From CAZBEL01 sp964628055 (lineage in GTDB: Bacteria; Fidelibacterota; Marinisomatia; Marinisomatales; TCS56), in contig CAZVNL010000040.1 in the NCBI GenBank assembly GCA_964628055.1, positions 1-18,897 of the forward strand: a stretch of 18,897 nucleotides of DNA. The letters are read 5' to 3'. A program made the position numbers and the translations under genes. The notes under the pieces are model-generated. The model saw nothing but the letters and a program-made list of their open reading frames with translations, was not told the origin of the DNA and did no database searches. Below are positions 8,186 to 15,873 of this stretch, piece by piece (positions within the stretch are counted from its first letter, which is position 1; each line of letters opens with the position of its first letter).

Positions 8186-8307
8186 GATAAAGATCCCTCC
8201 CGAAGTGCAGTCTTGGTAGAAGCGTGGCGCCGGGCAAAAATCAGCCTGGAAATAGGTCGCACCTGAACGGTGTATCGAGCCTTGGCAATACGATTACCGG
8301 TTAACAT
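8182..8307 (-). CDS. Possible 41-residue small protein between epimerase and ftsK
   Basis: An open frame on the minus strand starts with ATG at 8307, sharing a base with the epimerase stop (TAATG), and ends in TGA that overlaps the ftsK start (GTGA). It would encode a strongly basic peptide of 41 residues, beginning MLTGNRIAKARYTVQ and rich in Arg, with no recognisable domain, signal or membrane segment. The perfect coupling at both ends is what suggests a real gene. Against it, the Shine-Dalgarno is weak (GAGTGG) and a 120-base frame can be open by chance. It may simply be the leader of ftsK. Confidence 0.3.
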   Translation of the reverse strand: MLTGNRIAKARYTVQVRPISRLIFARRHASTKTALREGSLS

Positions 8308-9290
8308 TAAAACCACTCGCCAAATTTTGCTTTCATCTCCCGGTACCAATCTACAAAAGAAATGATTCCGTCGTGTAAATGTGTTTTGGGTTCGTAGTCC
8401 AGGTGTTGCCGGGCGCGGGTGATGTCGGCATACGTCCGTTGGACATCCCCCTTCGGCAAGGGTTGGAAATCCAGGCGGGGCGTAACGTCAAGCACCTCCC
8501 CGATTACGGTAATGAGGTCTTTTAATTTCACCGGCTCTGAATTACCCAGGTTGTAAATGGTGTACCCTTCTTTCACTTCCAGGACTTTAATAATACCGGT
8601 GATAATATCCTCAATGTAGGTGTAATCCCGAGCCGTCGAACCGTCCCCATATACCGGGATGGGGTCTCCATTAAACATTAAGCGGACGAACTTGTGGATA
8701 GCCATCTCCGGGCGCTGGCGCGGACCGTAAACGGTGAAAAAACGCAGGCAGAGCATGGGCAACTGATGTAGATGATGAAAGGTGTAGCAGAGGACTTCCC
8801 CCATCTTTTTGGTCGCACCATAGGGCGAGATTTGTTGGTCTACGTTATCCGTCTCCGCAAAGGGAATCTTTTCGTTATTTCCATAGACTGAAGAGGAAGA
8901 AGCAAACACAAACTGAGCCACTTTGTTCCGGGTTGCCGCTTCCAAGAGGTTTTGAGTTCCCAGGACATTTACTTCCGTATAGAGCGCGGGTTGTTTTAGC
9001 GAAGGGCGAACCCCCGCCAGGGCGGCGAGATGTACCACGGTTCCTATGTCCCACTCTTTAAAAACCTGCTCTACAAAATCCCCATCGCGAATGTCCCCCT
9101 CGTAAAAATGATAAGTGTGGTAGTCCCGATGGTGTTCCTGGTTAAGGCGCTTTATTTCCGGGGCATAAAAAGCGTTTAAATTATCGAGGCAAACCACTGT
9201 TTCGCCCCTGGCTAAAAGGGCGTCCACCAGGTGCGAGCCAATGAACCCCGCCCCACCGGTTACCAGGATGGAACGTTCGTCAGGCATCAT
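8307..9290 (-). CDS. NAD-dependent nucleotide-sugar epimerase (extended SDR, UDP-glucuronate 4-epimerase-like)
   Basis: The 327-residue protein is an extended short-chain dehydrogenase. It has the NAD-binding TGGAGFIGSHL (11-21), the acidic DNLNAFY after the second strand, HLAALAGVRPS (88-97), the catalytic SSSSVYG region near 131-137, and Y157-x-x-x-K161 in SPYGATKKMGE. The C-terminal substrate part includes VYGDGSTARDYTYIEDI. AGVRPS and the overall pattern resemble UDP-glucuronate/UDP-galacturonate 4-epimerases; UDP-glucose 4-epimerase is the main alternative. It would supply precursor sugars for surface polysaccharide, consistent with the envelope genes nearby. The ATG at 9290 has AGGA 6 bases upstream; a second ATG follows directly. 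gcvT stops 33 bases before. Confidence 0.9.
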   Translation of the reverse strand: MMPDERSILVTGGAGFIGSHLVDALLARGETVVCLDNLNAFYAPEIKRLNQEHHRDYHTYHFYEGDIRDGDFVEQVFKEWDIGTVVHLAALAGVRPSLKQPALYTEVNVLGTQNLLEAATRNKVAQFVFASSSSVYGNNEKIPFAETDNVDQQISPYGATKKMGEVLCYTFHHLHQLPMLCLRFFTVYGPRQRPEMAIHKFVRLMFNGDPIPVYGDGSTARDYTYIEDIITGIIKVLEVKEGYTIYNLGNSEPVKLKDLITVIGEVLDVTPRLDFQPLPKGDVQRTYADITRARQHLDYEPKTHLHDGIISFVDWYREMKAKFGEWF

Positions 9291-9323
9291 GAATTCCTAC
9301 GGGCGAATGGGGTAGGTGGGCAA

Positions 9324-10481
9324 TCATCGATGAGCGGTTCCATGGCGATAGAAGGGTGGTTTTACGACTAAGGCCCGTTGACGACGGTTACGGACCTGAA
9401 CCTCCACTTCGCTACCTGGCTGCGACCAGGGACGCTGGAGATATGCAAGGGCAATCCCCTTTTTCAGGGAAGGCGACTGGGTTCCACTGGTGACAACCCC
9501 AACTTCCTCGTCATCCACGAAAACGGCATAACCTGGGCGGGGAATGGCCCGGTCAATCATTTCCAGGCACACCAGGCGCCGGCGCAGGTTCCCCTTGGCC
9601 TCTAACAGGGCCTCTTTACCGATAAAATGTTCTTTGTCCAGCTTCACAATCCAACCCAAACCCGCTTCCAGGGGATTGGTGGTCGCATCAATGTCGCTTC
9701 CATACAAACAGTATTTCATTTCCAAGCGTAGCGTATCCCGAGCTCCCAGACCTACGGGGGTTAAACCGGCACTTTTCCCATTGGTAAGAAGCAGCTCCCA
9801 CAAAACGGGAATATCCTGGTTATTACCGTAAATCTCAAACCCCAGTTCACCGGTATAGCCCGTGCGGGAGAGAGTAACGGGTTGCCCTGCTACGGTGGTT
9901 TCAGTAAAATGGTAGAAGGGAAGTTCTTTCAAATTGATCGGGGTCAAGGGTTGCAAGAGCTCCCGGGAAATTGGCCCCTGGATAGCCACCAGACTGATCG
10001 CCTCGCTGCGATCAGATAGCTCCACATCAGCCGGTAAATGCTCTTGTAACCAAGTAAAATCTTTTTGAATGTTGGCCGCATTGACCACCAACATACATTT
10101 ATGGGCATAGCGATAGAGTATCAAGTCGTCCACGATACCGCCGTCGGGATAGCACATGGCTGTATATTGGGCCTGGCCGGGGTGCAAGGCGTTTACCCGA
10201 CTCACCGTCATTTCTTCTAAGAAAGCCGTCGCCCCGGGGCCCTCCACGACGAACTCTCCCATGTGGCTCACGTCAAAAAGCCCGGCCTGGTTACGAACCG
10301 CCAAATGCTCCGGAACGATCCCCTGGTAATAAACGGGCATTAGATAACCGGCGAAAGAAACCAACTTCCCCCCGCGCGCCACATGTTGGTCATAGAGACA
10401 GGTTTTCTTGGGCACTGCTTCCGGCGGTGATGTCAAAGGAGTTGCTGGGGACAGTATACTACCTCTCGATTTAAGACTCAA
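9324..10481 (-). CDS. gcvT: Aminomethyltransferase (glycine cleavage system T protein)
   Basis: GcvT takes the aminomethyl group from the lipoylated H protein and passes it to tetrahydrofolate, releasing ammonia. Signatures include KKTCLYDQHVARGGKLVSFAG, GLFDVSHMGEF, DDLILYRYA, LSRTGYTGELGFEIY, GLGARDTLRLEM and NPLEAGLGWIV, which cover the folate-binding fold; the C-terminal barrel carries IGKEALL and GVVTSGTQSPSLKKGIALAY. The 385-residue frame opens at TTG 10481, overlapping the aminotransferase stop by 11 bases, but the first 22 residues are outside the family pattern. A GTG at 10415 beginning VPKKTCLYD would give the usual N-terminus. No genes for the H or P proteins lie in the window, so the rest of the system must be elsewhere. 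Confidence 0.95.
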   Translation of the reverse strand: MSLKSRGSILSPATPLTSPPEAVPKKTCLYDQHVARGGKLVSFAGYLMPVYYQGIVPEHLAVRNQAGLFDVSHMGEFVVEGPGATAFLEEMTVSRVNALHPGQAQYTAMCYPDGGIVDDLILYRYAHKCMLVVNAANIQKDFTWLQEHLPADVELSDRSEAISLVAIQGPISRELLQPLTPINLKELPFYHFTETTVAGQPVTLSRTGYTGELGFEIYGNNQDIPVLWELLLTNGKSAGLTPVGLGARDTLRLEMKYCLYGSDIDATTNPLEAGLGWIVKLDKEHFIGKEALLEAKGNLRRRLVCLEMIDRAIPRPGYAVFVDDEEVGVVTSGTQSPSLKKGIALAYLQRPWSQPGSEVEVQVRNRRQRALVVKPPFYRHGTAHR

Positions 10482-11664
10482 AATAGGCTTTTAGCTTGTC
10501 CAGACCCGTTTTTATCTGGTCCTCATCAATTCCCGAATAGGCCAGGCGAATAAAGAATTTTTTCTCCTGGGGATCGGGCCGGCCAAAGTGGTTTCGCGTA
10601 CAAAAAGAGACCCCCGTTTCGTGGAGGGTCGCCGTTTGTAATTCAGCTACCGTCGGAAAGCCCTTCCTTTCCATGATTTTCGTAACATTCGGGAAGAGGT
10701 AAAACGTGCTATTCGGGCGTGCCAGTTGAAGCCCCTCTATGGCATTTAGACGGTCAACGGCCACATCCCGGCGCTGGCGTAGGGTCTCCAGGATTTTCTG
10801 CGGCCCTGATTGATCCCCGGTAAGCGCCTCGACCATGGCCCATTGAATGAAATGGTTGGTACAGGATTCATCGTTCACATTCAATCGGTTGATGGCTGCA
10901 ATCACGTTTTCCGGACCTACGGCAGCTCCTAAGCGCCAACCCGTCATGGCGAACTTCTTGGAAAAGGTGTACAGGACAACTGTTCGTTCCAACATCCCCG
11001 GTAGAGCGACGATGGAGCGGGCGGTACCGCCGTAGCGAATTTCGTAATAGGCCTCGTCCGAAAGAATCCACAGGTTCCGTTCCTGGGCCAGGTGTGCCAG
11101 GGCTTCCATCTCTTCCGGGCTCGATTCAGCGCTGAGGGGATTCTGGTAGTTGTTGTAAATGAGGATCCGCGTACGGTTACTGAGCAAATCCTGCAAATGT
11201 TCTAAATCGATGGCAAATCCCGTGTCGGTCTCTACATAATGATAAGGGACAGCCACACCTCCCTGGAATTCGATTTGGGACTCGTAGATCGGGTAGCCGG
11301 GATTGGGGTAAAGGACCTCGTCCCCGGGATTCATCACCGCCGCCAGGAATTTCCAGATTACGGGTTTACCCCCGGGTTGGATCGATACCTGTTCGGGAGC
11401 ATAGGAGACTCCCCGGCGCGCTCCCACATCCGAAGCCAACACTTCCCGCAAGGGAAGAATCCCTTCCGCCGGGCAATACCCCGTTTTCCCATCGCGTATG
11501 GCGCGGAGGGCGGCTTCAACGATATTGGACGGCGTGGATAGGTTAATGTCCCCCAAATGAAACGGGTAAACCGTATGCCCATGTTCGGCCCAAGCCCGCG
11601 CCTGGCTAGAAACGGCAAAAGCGGTTTCCGTTCCCAAGCGATGTAAACGATGTGCTAATTTCAT
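10471..11664 (-). CDS. PLP-dependent class I/II aminotransferase
   Basis: The 397-residue protein has the fold-type I aminotransferase pattern: FHLGDINLSTP at the N-terminus, YCPAEGILPLREVLA, QPGGKPVIWKFLAAV, NPGYPIYES, LSDEAYYEI (D203, Y206) and YTFSKKFAMTGWRLG with the pyridoxal-phosphate lysine at K236. It moves amino groups between an amino acid and a 2-oxo acid in the cytoplasm. The substrate is not clear: it resembles aspartate/aromatic aminotransferases, but the usual NPxNPTG reads NNYQNPLSAES. The ATG at 11664 is preceded by a perfect AGGAGG at 11670-11675, 5 bases away, overlapping the ruvA stop; this is the strongest Shine-Dalgarno in the run. It is translated just ahead of gcvT. 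Confidence 0.93.
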   Translation of the reverse strand: MKLAHRLHRLGTETAFAVSSQARAWAEHGHTVYPFHLGDINLSTPSNIVEAALRAIRDGKTGYCPAEGILPLREVLASDVGARRGVSYAPEQVSIQPGGKPVIWKFLAAVMNPGDEVLYPNPGYPIYESQIEFQGGVAVPYHYVETDTGFAIDLEHLQDLLSNRTRILIYNNYQNPLSAESSPEEMEALAHLAQERNLWILSDEAYYEIRYGGTARSIVALPGMLERTVVLYTFSKKFAMTGWRLGAAVGPENVIAAINRLNVNDESCTNHFIQWAMVEALTGDQSGPQKILETLRQRRDVAVDRLNAIEGLQLARPNSTFYLFPNVTKIMERKGFPTVAELQTATLHETGVSFCTRNHFGRPDPQEKKFFIRLAYSGIDEDQIKTGLDKLKAYFES

Positions 11665-11673
11665 AAAAACCTC

Positions 11674-12267
11674 CTACAAATGTTGCAGTGCTTTTTTAAT
11701 AATGTCTTCGATACTACCGGTAAGTTCACCCTTATGTTCCAACTGGCGTAAAACCTTGTGGATGGGGCCGCGCTTGAAACCTAATGCCATTAAAGCATGG
11801 ATGACATCGCTGGCCAGATCATGCATTTCCTCGGGGAGGGCAATGCCAATTTCTTCGGCTTCTGCTTCTACAAAATGTTCCTTCAATTCCACGATGATCC
11901 GCTTGGCTGTTTTGGGACCGATGCCCGGGATGATGGTGAGGGACTTCACATCCCCACTGACGATGCGACGTTTAAATTCGGTGGGATTGGTGCCGGAGAG
12001 GATGGTCATGGCTGAACGGGGCCCGATGCCACTAATAGTGTTCAGTAAAAGGAAGAGCGCGCGTTCTTCCTGGGAATGGAAGGCGTACAATTCCAGGATG
12101 TCTTCGCGAACGTGGAGATAAGTCAACAATTCGACGGTAGTCCCCACGGAGGGGAGTTTCTCGTAAGTGGAAACGGTGAGGTTAAGGCGGAACCGTAATC
12201 CACCCACATCCACAACACCCGTGGTGGGGTCCTTATATATCAGGCGTCCCTGAATGGAATCAACCAC
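11674..12267 (-). CDS. ruvA: Holliday junction branch migration protein RuvA
   Basis: The 197-residue protein binds four-way junctions as a tetramer and loads the RuvB helicase. The order of parts is typical: an N-terminal OB fold (MVDSIQGRLIYKD to about 63, with YLHVREDILELYAF), two helix-hairpin-helix motifs (LLNTISGIGPRSAMTIL and LTIIPGIGPKTAKRIIVELK), and a C-terminal three-helix domain ending KGELTGSIEDIIKKAL that contacts RuvB. The start is GTG at 12267, with AAAGG 8 bases upstream, and it overlaps ruvC by 8 bases. ruvB does not follow: the next gene is an aminotransferase, so ruvB must lie outside the window. Confidence 0.98.
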   Translation of the reverse strand: MVDSIQGRLIYKDPTTGVVDVGGLRFRLNLTVSTYEKLPSVGTTVELLTYLHVREDILELYAFHSQEERALFLLLNTISGIGPRSAMTILSGTNPTEFKRRIVSGDVKSLTIIPGIGPKTAKRIIVELKEHFVEAEAEEIGIALPEEMHDLASDVIHALMALGFKRGPIHKVLRQLEHKGELTGSIEDIIKKALQHL

Positions 12268-12754
12268 GAAAGCTACCTTTCAACTGGTTGAGGTAACAAA
12301 GGCCCACGGCCAGGGCGTCAGAGGCGTCCAGGGGGGTGGGCAAAGTTTCCAAATTCAAAATCGCTCTCACCATGTACTGCACCTGCTGTTTACTGGCATT
12401 TCCATTTCCCACTACGGATTGTTTCACCTTGCGGGGTGCAAAACTGTGGCAGGGAATGTCTAACTGCGCCCCAGCTAACAGGATCACCCCGCGGGCCTGT
12501 CCCAGGGTGAGAGCGGATTTGAAATTGTGGTGGTGAAAGGTGTCCTCCACGGCCATTGCCGCTGGACGGATGCGCTGGAGCAATGTCCGGATTTCCGAAA
12601 AGAGCATCTCCAACCGCTGGGGCAGGGCAGCCGTGGTGGGGGGGGATATGGTTCCGTAGTCTACCACGGCGACCTTTCGCTCCTGGACCTCTAAAACGCC
12701 GTAGCCCGTGACGACCATTCCCGGGTCCAGACCGATAATTCGTAAAACAGACAT
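12260..12754 (-). CDS. ruvC: Crossover junction endodeoxyribonuclease RuvC
   Basis: The 164-residue nuclease resolves Holliday junctions as a dimer within the RuvABC complex. All four catalytic acidic residues can be placed: D10 in IGLDPGMVVTGYGV, E70 in AAMAVEDTFHHHN, and D143 and D146 in PLDASDALAVGLCY. The length is normal. The ATG at 12754 has only a weak Shine-Dalgarno. It follows yebC after a 142-base gap that holds a palindrome and precedes ruvA with an 8-base overlap; the order yebC-ruvC-ruvA is widespread in bacteria. No LexA-type CTGT-N8-ACAG box was seen upstream. Confidence 0.98.
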   Translation of the reverse strand: MSVLRIIGLDPGMVVTGYGVLEVQERKVAVVDYGTISPPTTAALPQRLEMLFSEIRTLLQRIRPAAMAVEDTFHHHNFKSALTLGQARGVILLAGAQLDIPCHSFAPRKVKQSVVGNGNASKQQVQYMVRAILNLETLPTPLDASDALAVGLCYLNQLKGSFRG

Positions 12755-12818
12755 CTTTAGAACCAGCTTTCATTCCTTAAGTTGTATGATCTTTAAAAAA
12801 GAAGCTTTTCTAGTTATG

Positions 12819-12840
12819 CGTGGCGTAAAATTTACGCACG
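12819..12840. repeat. Palindrome in the yebC-ruvC gap
   Basis: GCGTAAA-A-TTTACGC (12823-12837) is a perfect inverted repeat, extended by CGT/ACG outside a single bulged G to ten pairs per arm. It lies 64 bases upstream of the ruvC start. On the transcribed strand a T-run follows about 20 bases later, too far for a classic terminator. It could be an operator, an mRNA hairpin that sets the ratio of YebC to RuvC, or chance. Confidence 0.4.
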
Positions 12841-12896
12841 ACCCCGGGTTGAAGACCAATAGGAACAACAAAATTAGAGCCCATGGGGGTTAAAAG

Positions 12897-13628
12897 TTAC
12901 GATGTTTCTTCAAGATCTACATTGGCAAAGACATTCTTAACATCGTCGTGATCAGCCAATGCCTCTAAGAGGGAAAGCACCTGTTCTGCGGTACTGCCCT
13001 GAACCTTTTGCAGGGTCTTGGGAATTTTCTCCACCTGGGCGCTGTCTATGGTATACCCCTGGGCCTCCAACTGTTCCCGCACCGGCATGAGTTTCCCGGG
13101 GGACGTGGAAAGGAGATAGACTTCATCTTCCACGGTCACGTCATCGGCGCCGCATTCCAGGGCAACTTCCAAGAGGGTGTCCTCGTCAAGATTTTCCCGG
13201 GGGATGGTGATTTGTCCCCGGGTTTCGAACATCCAGGCGACGCTGCCATTTTCCCCCAAGTGTCCCCCGTGCTTGGTCATGATATGGCGGATTTCCGCCA
13301 CGGCGCGGTTACGGTTGTCGGTGAGTACTTCCATGAGGATGGCAACACCCCCGGGGCCATAGCCTTCATAGGTGGCCTCTTCGTAATTGACCCCGGGCAG
13401 TTCGCCGGTACCCCGCATAATGGCCCGTTTGATGTTCTCCTGGGGCATGTTGGCCGCCCGTGCATTCTGGATCGCCTGGCGTAAGCGAGGATTGGAAGTC
13501 TCATCTCCCCCACCCCGCCGGGCAGCAACGGTGATTTCCTTGATGAGCGTGGTAAAAATCTTCCCCCGTTTGGCATCCATTACCGCCTTTTTACGCTTGA
13601 TGGTGGACCATTTACTGTGTCCGGACAT
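12897..13628 (-). CDS. yebC: YebC/PmpR family protein (TACO1-like)
   Basis: The 243-residue protein opens with the family signature MSGHSKWSTIKRKKAVMDAKRGKIFT and carries YEGYGPGGVAILMEVLTDNRNR and KHGGHLGENGSVAWMF, all hallmarks of YebC/TACO1. Members have been described as DNA-binding regulators and more recently as factors that help ribosomes through proline-rich stalls; sequence does not decide between these here. The ATG at 13628 has AGGA about 8 bases upstream. It is first in the long minus-strand gene run, so the promoter for at least part of it should lie in the 600-base gap upstream, though no strong -35/-10 pair stood out. Confidence 0.97.
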   Translation of the reverse strand: MSGHSKWSTIKRKKAVMDAKRGKIFTTLIKEITVAARRGGGDETSNPRLRQAIQNARAANMPQENIKRAIMRGTGELPGVNYEEATYEGYGPGGVAILMEVLTDNRNRAVAEIRHIMTKHGGHLGENGSVAWMFETRGQITIPRENLDEDTLLEVALECGADDVTVEDEVYLLSTSPGKLMPVREQLEAQGYTIDSAQVEKIPKTLQKVQGSTAEQVLSLLEALADHDDVKNVFANVDLEETS

Positions 13629-13745
13629 ATAAATTCCTTTGTTTCACTGGTGGACGAGACTAAAAATTAATCATTCCTGCAGAGAAAGGCGAAGGGGTAA
13701 ATGGGAGGCGGCTGGATTCATGGAGGGATGGAATGAAGGAGGGAT

Positions 13746-13880
13746 AGTTGCAAGTTGCAAGGTTAAAAAGTCTAAAGGTCTGAAGGCCTGAAAGTCGCTC
13801 ATTATTGGTCGTAGGTCGCAGGACGGAAAAGTGGAATGTTAGAAGGCTGAGGCTAAGGTAGAGGTAAAGGTTGAGAAAGG
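13746..13880. repeat. Purine-rich ladder of degenerate 7-9-base repeats
   Basis: On the plus strand the tract begins with GTTGCAA twice in tandem and continues as a chain of related words such as GGTTAAAAA, GTCTAAA, GGTCTGAA, GGCCTGAAA, GTCGTAG, GTCGCAG, GTTAGAA, GGCTGAG, GTAAAG and GTTGAG. Units start with G, end in A/G, and recur about every 7-9 bases. The purine excess is on one strand throughout. It is not a protein-coding pattern in any frame. Similar slippage-like intergenic tracts occur in other environmental bacterial genomes, but I cannot name the family. Confidence 0.45.
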
Positions 13881-14010
13881 GAATAGCTAGGAAAGAACGC
13901 TCCCAGCGTGATGAAATCCAGGTAAAGTATGATTCTGTCGCCTTGAAAAAATCGTGTGGGATACCTCAAGGGTGCGATACGGAACAGGAGGAAGTGAGGC
14001 TTCCACGGTC

Positions 14011-14036
14011 AAAAGGTCCTCCCCATTTGGGGTAGG
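14011..14036 (-). terminator. Possible Rho-independent terminator after the Fe-S protein gene
   Basis: CCT-CCCCA-TT-TGGGG-T-AGG at 14018-14036 forms a strong GC stem (five perfect pairs, three more across one bulged base). On the minus strand it is followed by CCTTTT at 14016-14011. The T-run is short and the site lies about 190 bases beyond the stop codon at 14230, so this is a weak candidate. Confidence 0.3.
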
Positions 14037-14229
14037 ATTTAGGTGCTGTTTGGCCTTTTTTCTCGTGGCTTTAGAAAGTAAGAAAACTGCTTGAAATAAA
14101 GTAACCGATGACCACTAAAACGAAATTGTGAACTTTTCTTATACGGCCTTTCTATTTCCAAAACTTTATTTGAAAAGGGCAGCGAGAAATCGTTAGTTAT
14201 AGGTATGCTGGGATAGGACAAAGCACAGC

Positions 14230-15435
14230 CTAGTCTCCGTTAGTTTGGATGGCTTGGAGAGCCGACTTGAGTTTCTGGTGAACGCGATCGACAATTAGCG
14301 GTCCCAGCCGTCGTTTTTCACGGGCGATCCGCATAAACATATCCCGTTTGGTCTTGGGCGGGAGGGCATAGGTCTCCCGGGCCACCAGGGAAAGGGCTCC
14401 CTGCTCACAGGCACTCACACAGGCGCCGCAACCCAGGCATTTTTCAGCATCAGCTCGGGTCACCCGCCGATCGGGGAGCGGATGGGATTTATCCAATCCC
14501 AAAGCGCCCACGTTGCAGGCCTGGAAACACTTCCCGCAATAATCGCATTTTTCCACCTCCACTACCGCCCGGTAAGGGGTCTTGTGGATTCCTTCCCAAT
14601 AGCCTCCCTGTACTCCTTCCATGATATGACAGCAACATCCGCAACAATTACAAATGAAGGTGGGTTTAAAGCGGACGTTATCCGTGATGTGGGTGAGGTG
14701 CAACGCTTCTGCTTTTTCCAGAATGGCCAGCAATTCGTCCGTGGTCTTTTTCTCGGCAAAGCCGCGCCGGACCAGGAATTCGGCCCCCTTACCGACGGTC
14801 AGGCATATCCCCTCCACCGGGGCGCCCTTCCGACAGGTTTTTCCCTCGTGCTCCCGTTGATGGCGACAATAACACATGGAGGCCGCGCCACCCCCAGCTT
14901 CCGCGATGATCTTCCGGGCACTCTGGTAGGACACCACCGCGGAGGAAGTGGGAACGGCAGTATCGTAAACCAGGGAACGGGTCATCTGGGTCTGGCTACC
15001 GAAAAACTCCCGCGCCATGCCGGTTTCCCGATCGCTTTTAAAGTAAGCTCCCATCAGTTTCGCCACTCGATCCAAGGGGATGTCCGTCCGGTTTTTCATG
15101 AACGTGAATTCAAAAAAGCCGATGACACCGGGCAGCAGTAAATAATAGGTTTGCCCCTTGAAGGGCATGTCCGTCACCAGGCCCTTCTCGGCCATGGATT
15201 CCAGGATAGGGGTCAGTTCCAAGGATGACTTTCCGGTCTTTTGGCACAATTCATCCAACGTGGCTTCGTGTAAGGGAAATTGCGCCGCCAGGTCCGCTTC
15301 CTCCCTGGTAAATAAAATCGAAAGGAGCTCCCGTAAAACGGGCGTATCCACCAGGCCCACCGGGTACCGGTTCAGGCGATCGATGAGGGGGATTAATTCT
15401 GAAAGATCAGATTTTCCAGCAGTTAAATGTCCCAT
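14230..15435 (-). CDS. Cysteine-rich 4Fe-4S ferredoxin-type protein with N-terminal HTH-like part
   Basis: The 401-residue protein ends in two ferredoxin [4Fe-4S] motifs, CDYCGKCFQAC (C297-C307) and CLGCGACVSAC (C333-C343). Two further cysteine clusters precede them: CYC near 188-190 with C201 and C211, and the very dense CNCCGCCC at 262-269, which could hold another cluster or metal. Residues about 45-100 (TLDELCQKTGKSSLELTPILESMAEKGLV) look like a winged helix. There is no signal peptide or membrane segment, so it is probably a cytoplasmic redox protein or redox-sensing regulator. Similar multi-cysteine ferredoxin-like proteins are common in anaerobes, but the partner and reaction are unknown. 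The ATG at 15435 has only a weak, distant AGGA. It stands alone between two gene-free stretches. Confidence 0.85.
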   Translation of the reverse strand: MGHLTAGKSDLSELIPLIDRLNRYPVGLVDTPVLRELLSILFTREEADLAAQFPLHEATLDELCQKTGKSSLELTPILESMAEKGLVTDMPFKGQTYYLLLPGVIGFFEFTFMKNRTDIPLDRVAKLMGAYFKSDRETGMAREFFGSQTQMTRSLVYDTAVPTSSAVVSYQSARKIIAEAGGGAASMCYCRHQREHEGKTCRKGAPVEGICLTVGKGAEFLVRRGFAEKKTTDELLAILEKAEALHLTHITDNVRFKPTFICNCCGCCCHIMEGVQGGYWEGIHKTPYRAVVEVEKCDYCGKCFQACNVGALGLDKSHPLPDRRVTRADAEKCLGCGACVSACEQGALSLVARETYALPPKTKRDMFMRIAREKRRLGPLIVDRVHQKLKSALQAIQTNGD

Positions 15436-15873
15436 GTTACTTGCTAATCCTAATCACCATGCTTTTACCGGTGTAAAAATAAGACGGTAAGGGACTGCCA
15501 CCCTATCTTTTTCAACAACCAAGTTCTGATTTGGCTGGGCGATCCCATCCCCAAAGGGCGCTTAAAATTTTACCGAAACGAGTAGTAATCTCGATCACCG
15601 TTTGCTTTGGCTAACGACGTCCTTCCGGCGGAGGATCAACCAGGAAGGAGAACTCTCAAGTTATTCTCACCTGGTATTTATCCTCGGCTGGGTTAATACC
15701 GATGATTATCTTTCCCTTAAAGTAATCACGCTTTTCAACTAATGTCCGTATACTTGCCTTCGAACGTGTTCCTTTTTTACCGAATTGGGGCTGCTCTTAA
15801 AAACACTACCATTACTCTACCATCCGGCTAAGGGGAACAGAGACATTGTCATTAACACGAACGCAGAGATAAT
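15436..15873. other. Gene-free stretch left of the decaying island
   Basis: No complete gene is seen. A minus-strand frame at 15656-15796 is open for 46 codons and reads plausibly (KASIRTLVEKRDYFKGKIII near its middle) but has no start codon and may be the tail of a lost gene. A 7-base inverted repeat, TCCTTCC and GGAAGGA with a 16-base loop, spans 15620-15649 without a T-run. Promoters for the flanking divergent genes should lie here, but none was clear. Confidence 0.5.

Larger units (their letters stand above)
13629..14229. other. Gene-free stretch between yebC and the Fe-S protein gene
   Basis: About 600 bases without a convincing gene. The half next to yebC holds a purine-rich ladder of degenerate short repeats (described separately). 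The other half holds a hairpin at 14018-14036 that may end the Fe-S gene transcript, and a 60-codon minus-strand frame at 14039-14221 with no family resemblance and no good ribosome site. The yebC promoter should be in here. Confidence 0.55.

Noticed and set aside
7653..8237. 194-codon minus-strand frame overlapping the ftsK start
   Set aside because: It is in another frame across the ftsK membrane segments and has low-complexity, non-protein-like sequence.
13746..13880. CRISPR array
   Set aside because: The repeated words are 7-9 bases, degenerate and without constant spacers; no cas gene is nearby.
14039..14221. 60-codon minus-strand frame just after the Fe-S gene
   Set aside because: It has no family resemblance, no good ribosome site and an AT-rich composition; kept only as a remark in the gene-free entry.
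14482..15141. 219-codon plus-strand frame
   Set aside because: It is antisense to the Fe-S protein gene, whose cysteine motifs are clear; long antisense frames are expected in GC-rich coding sequence.
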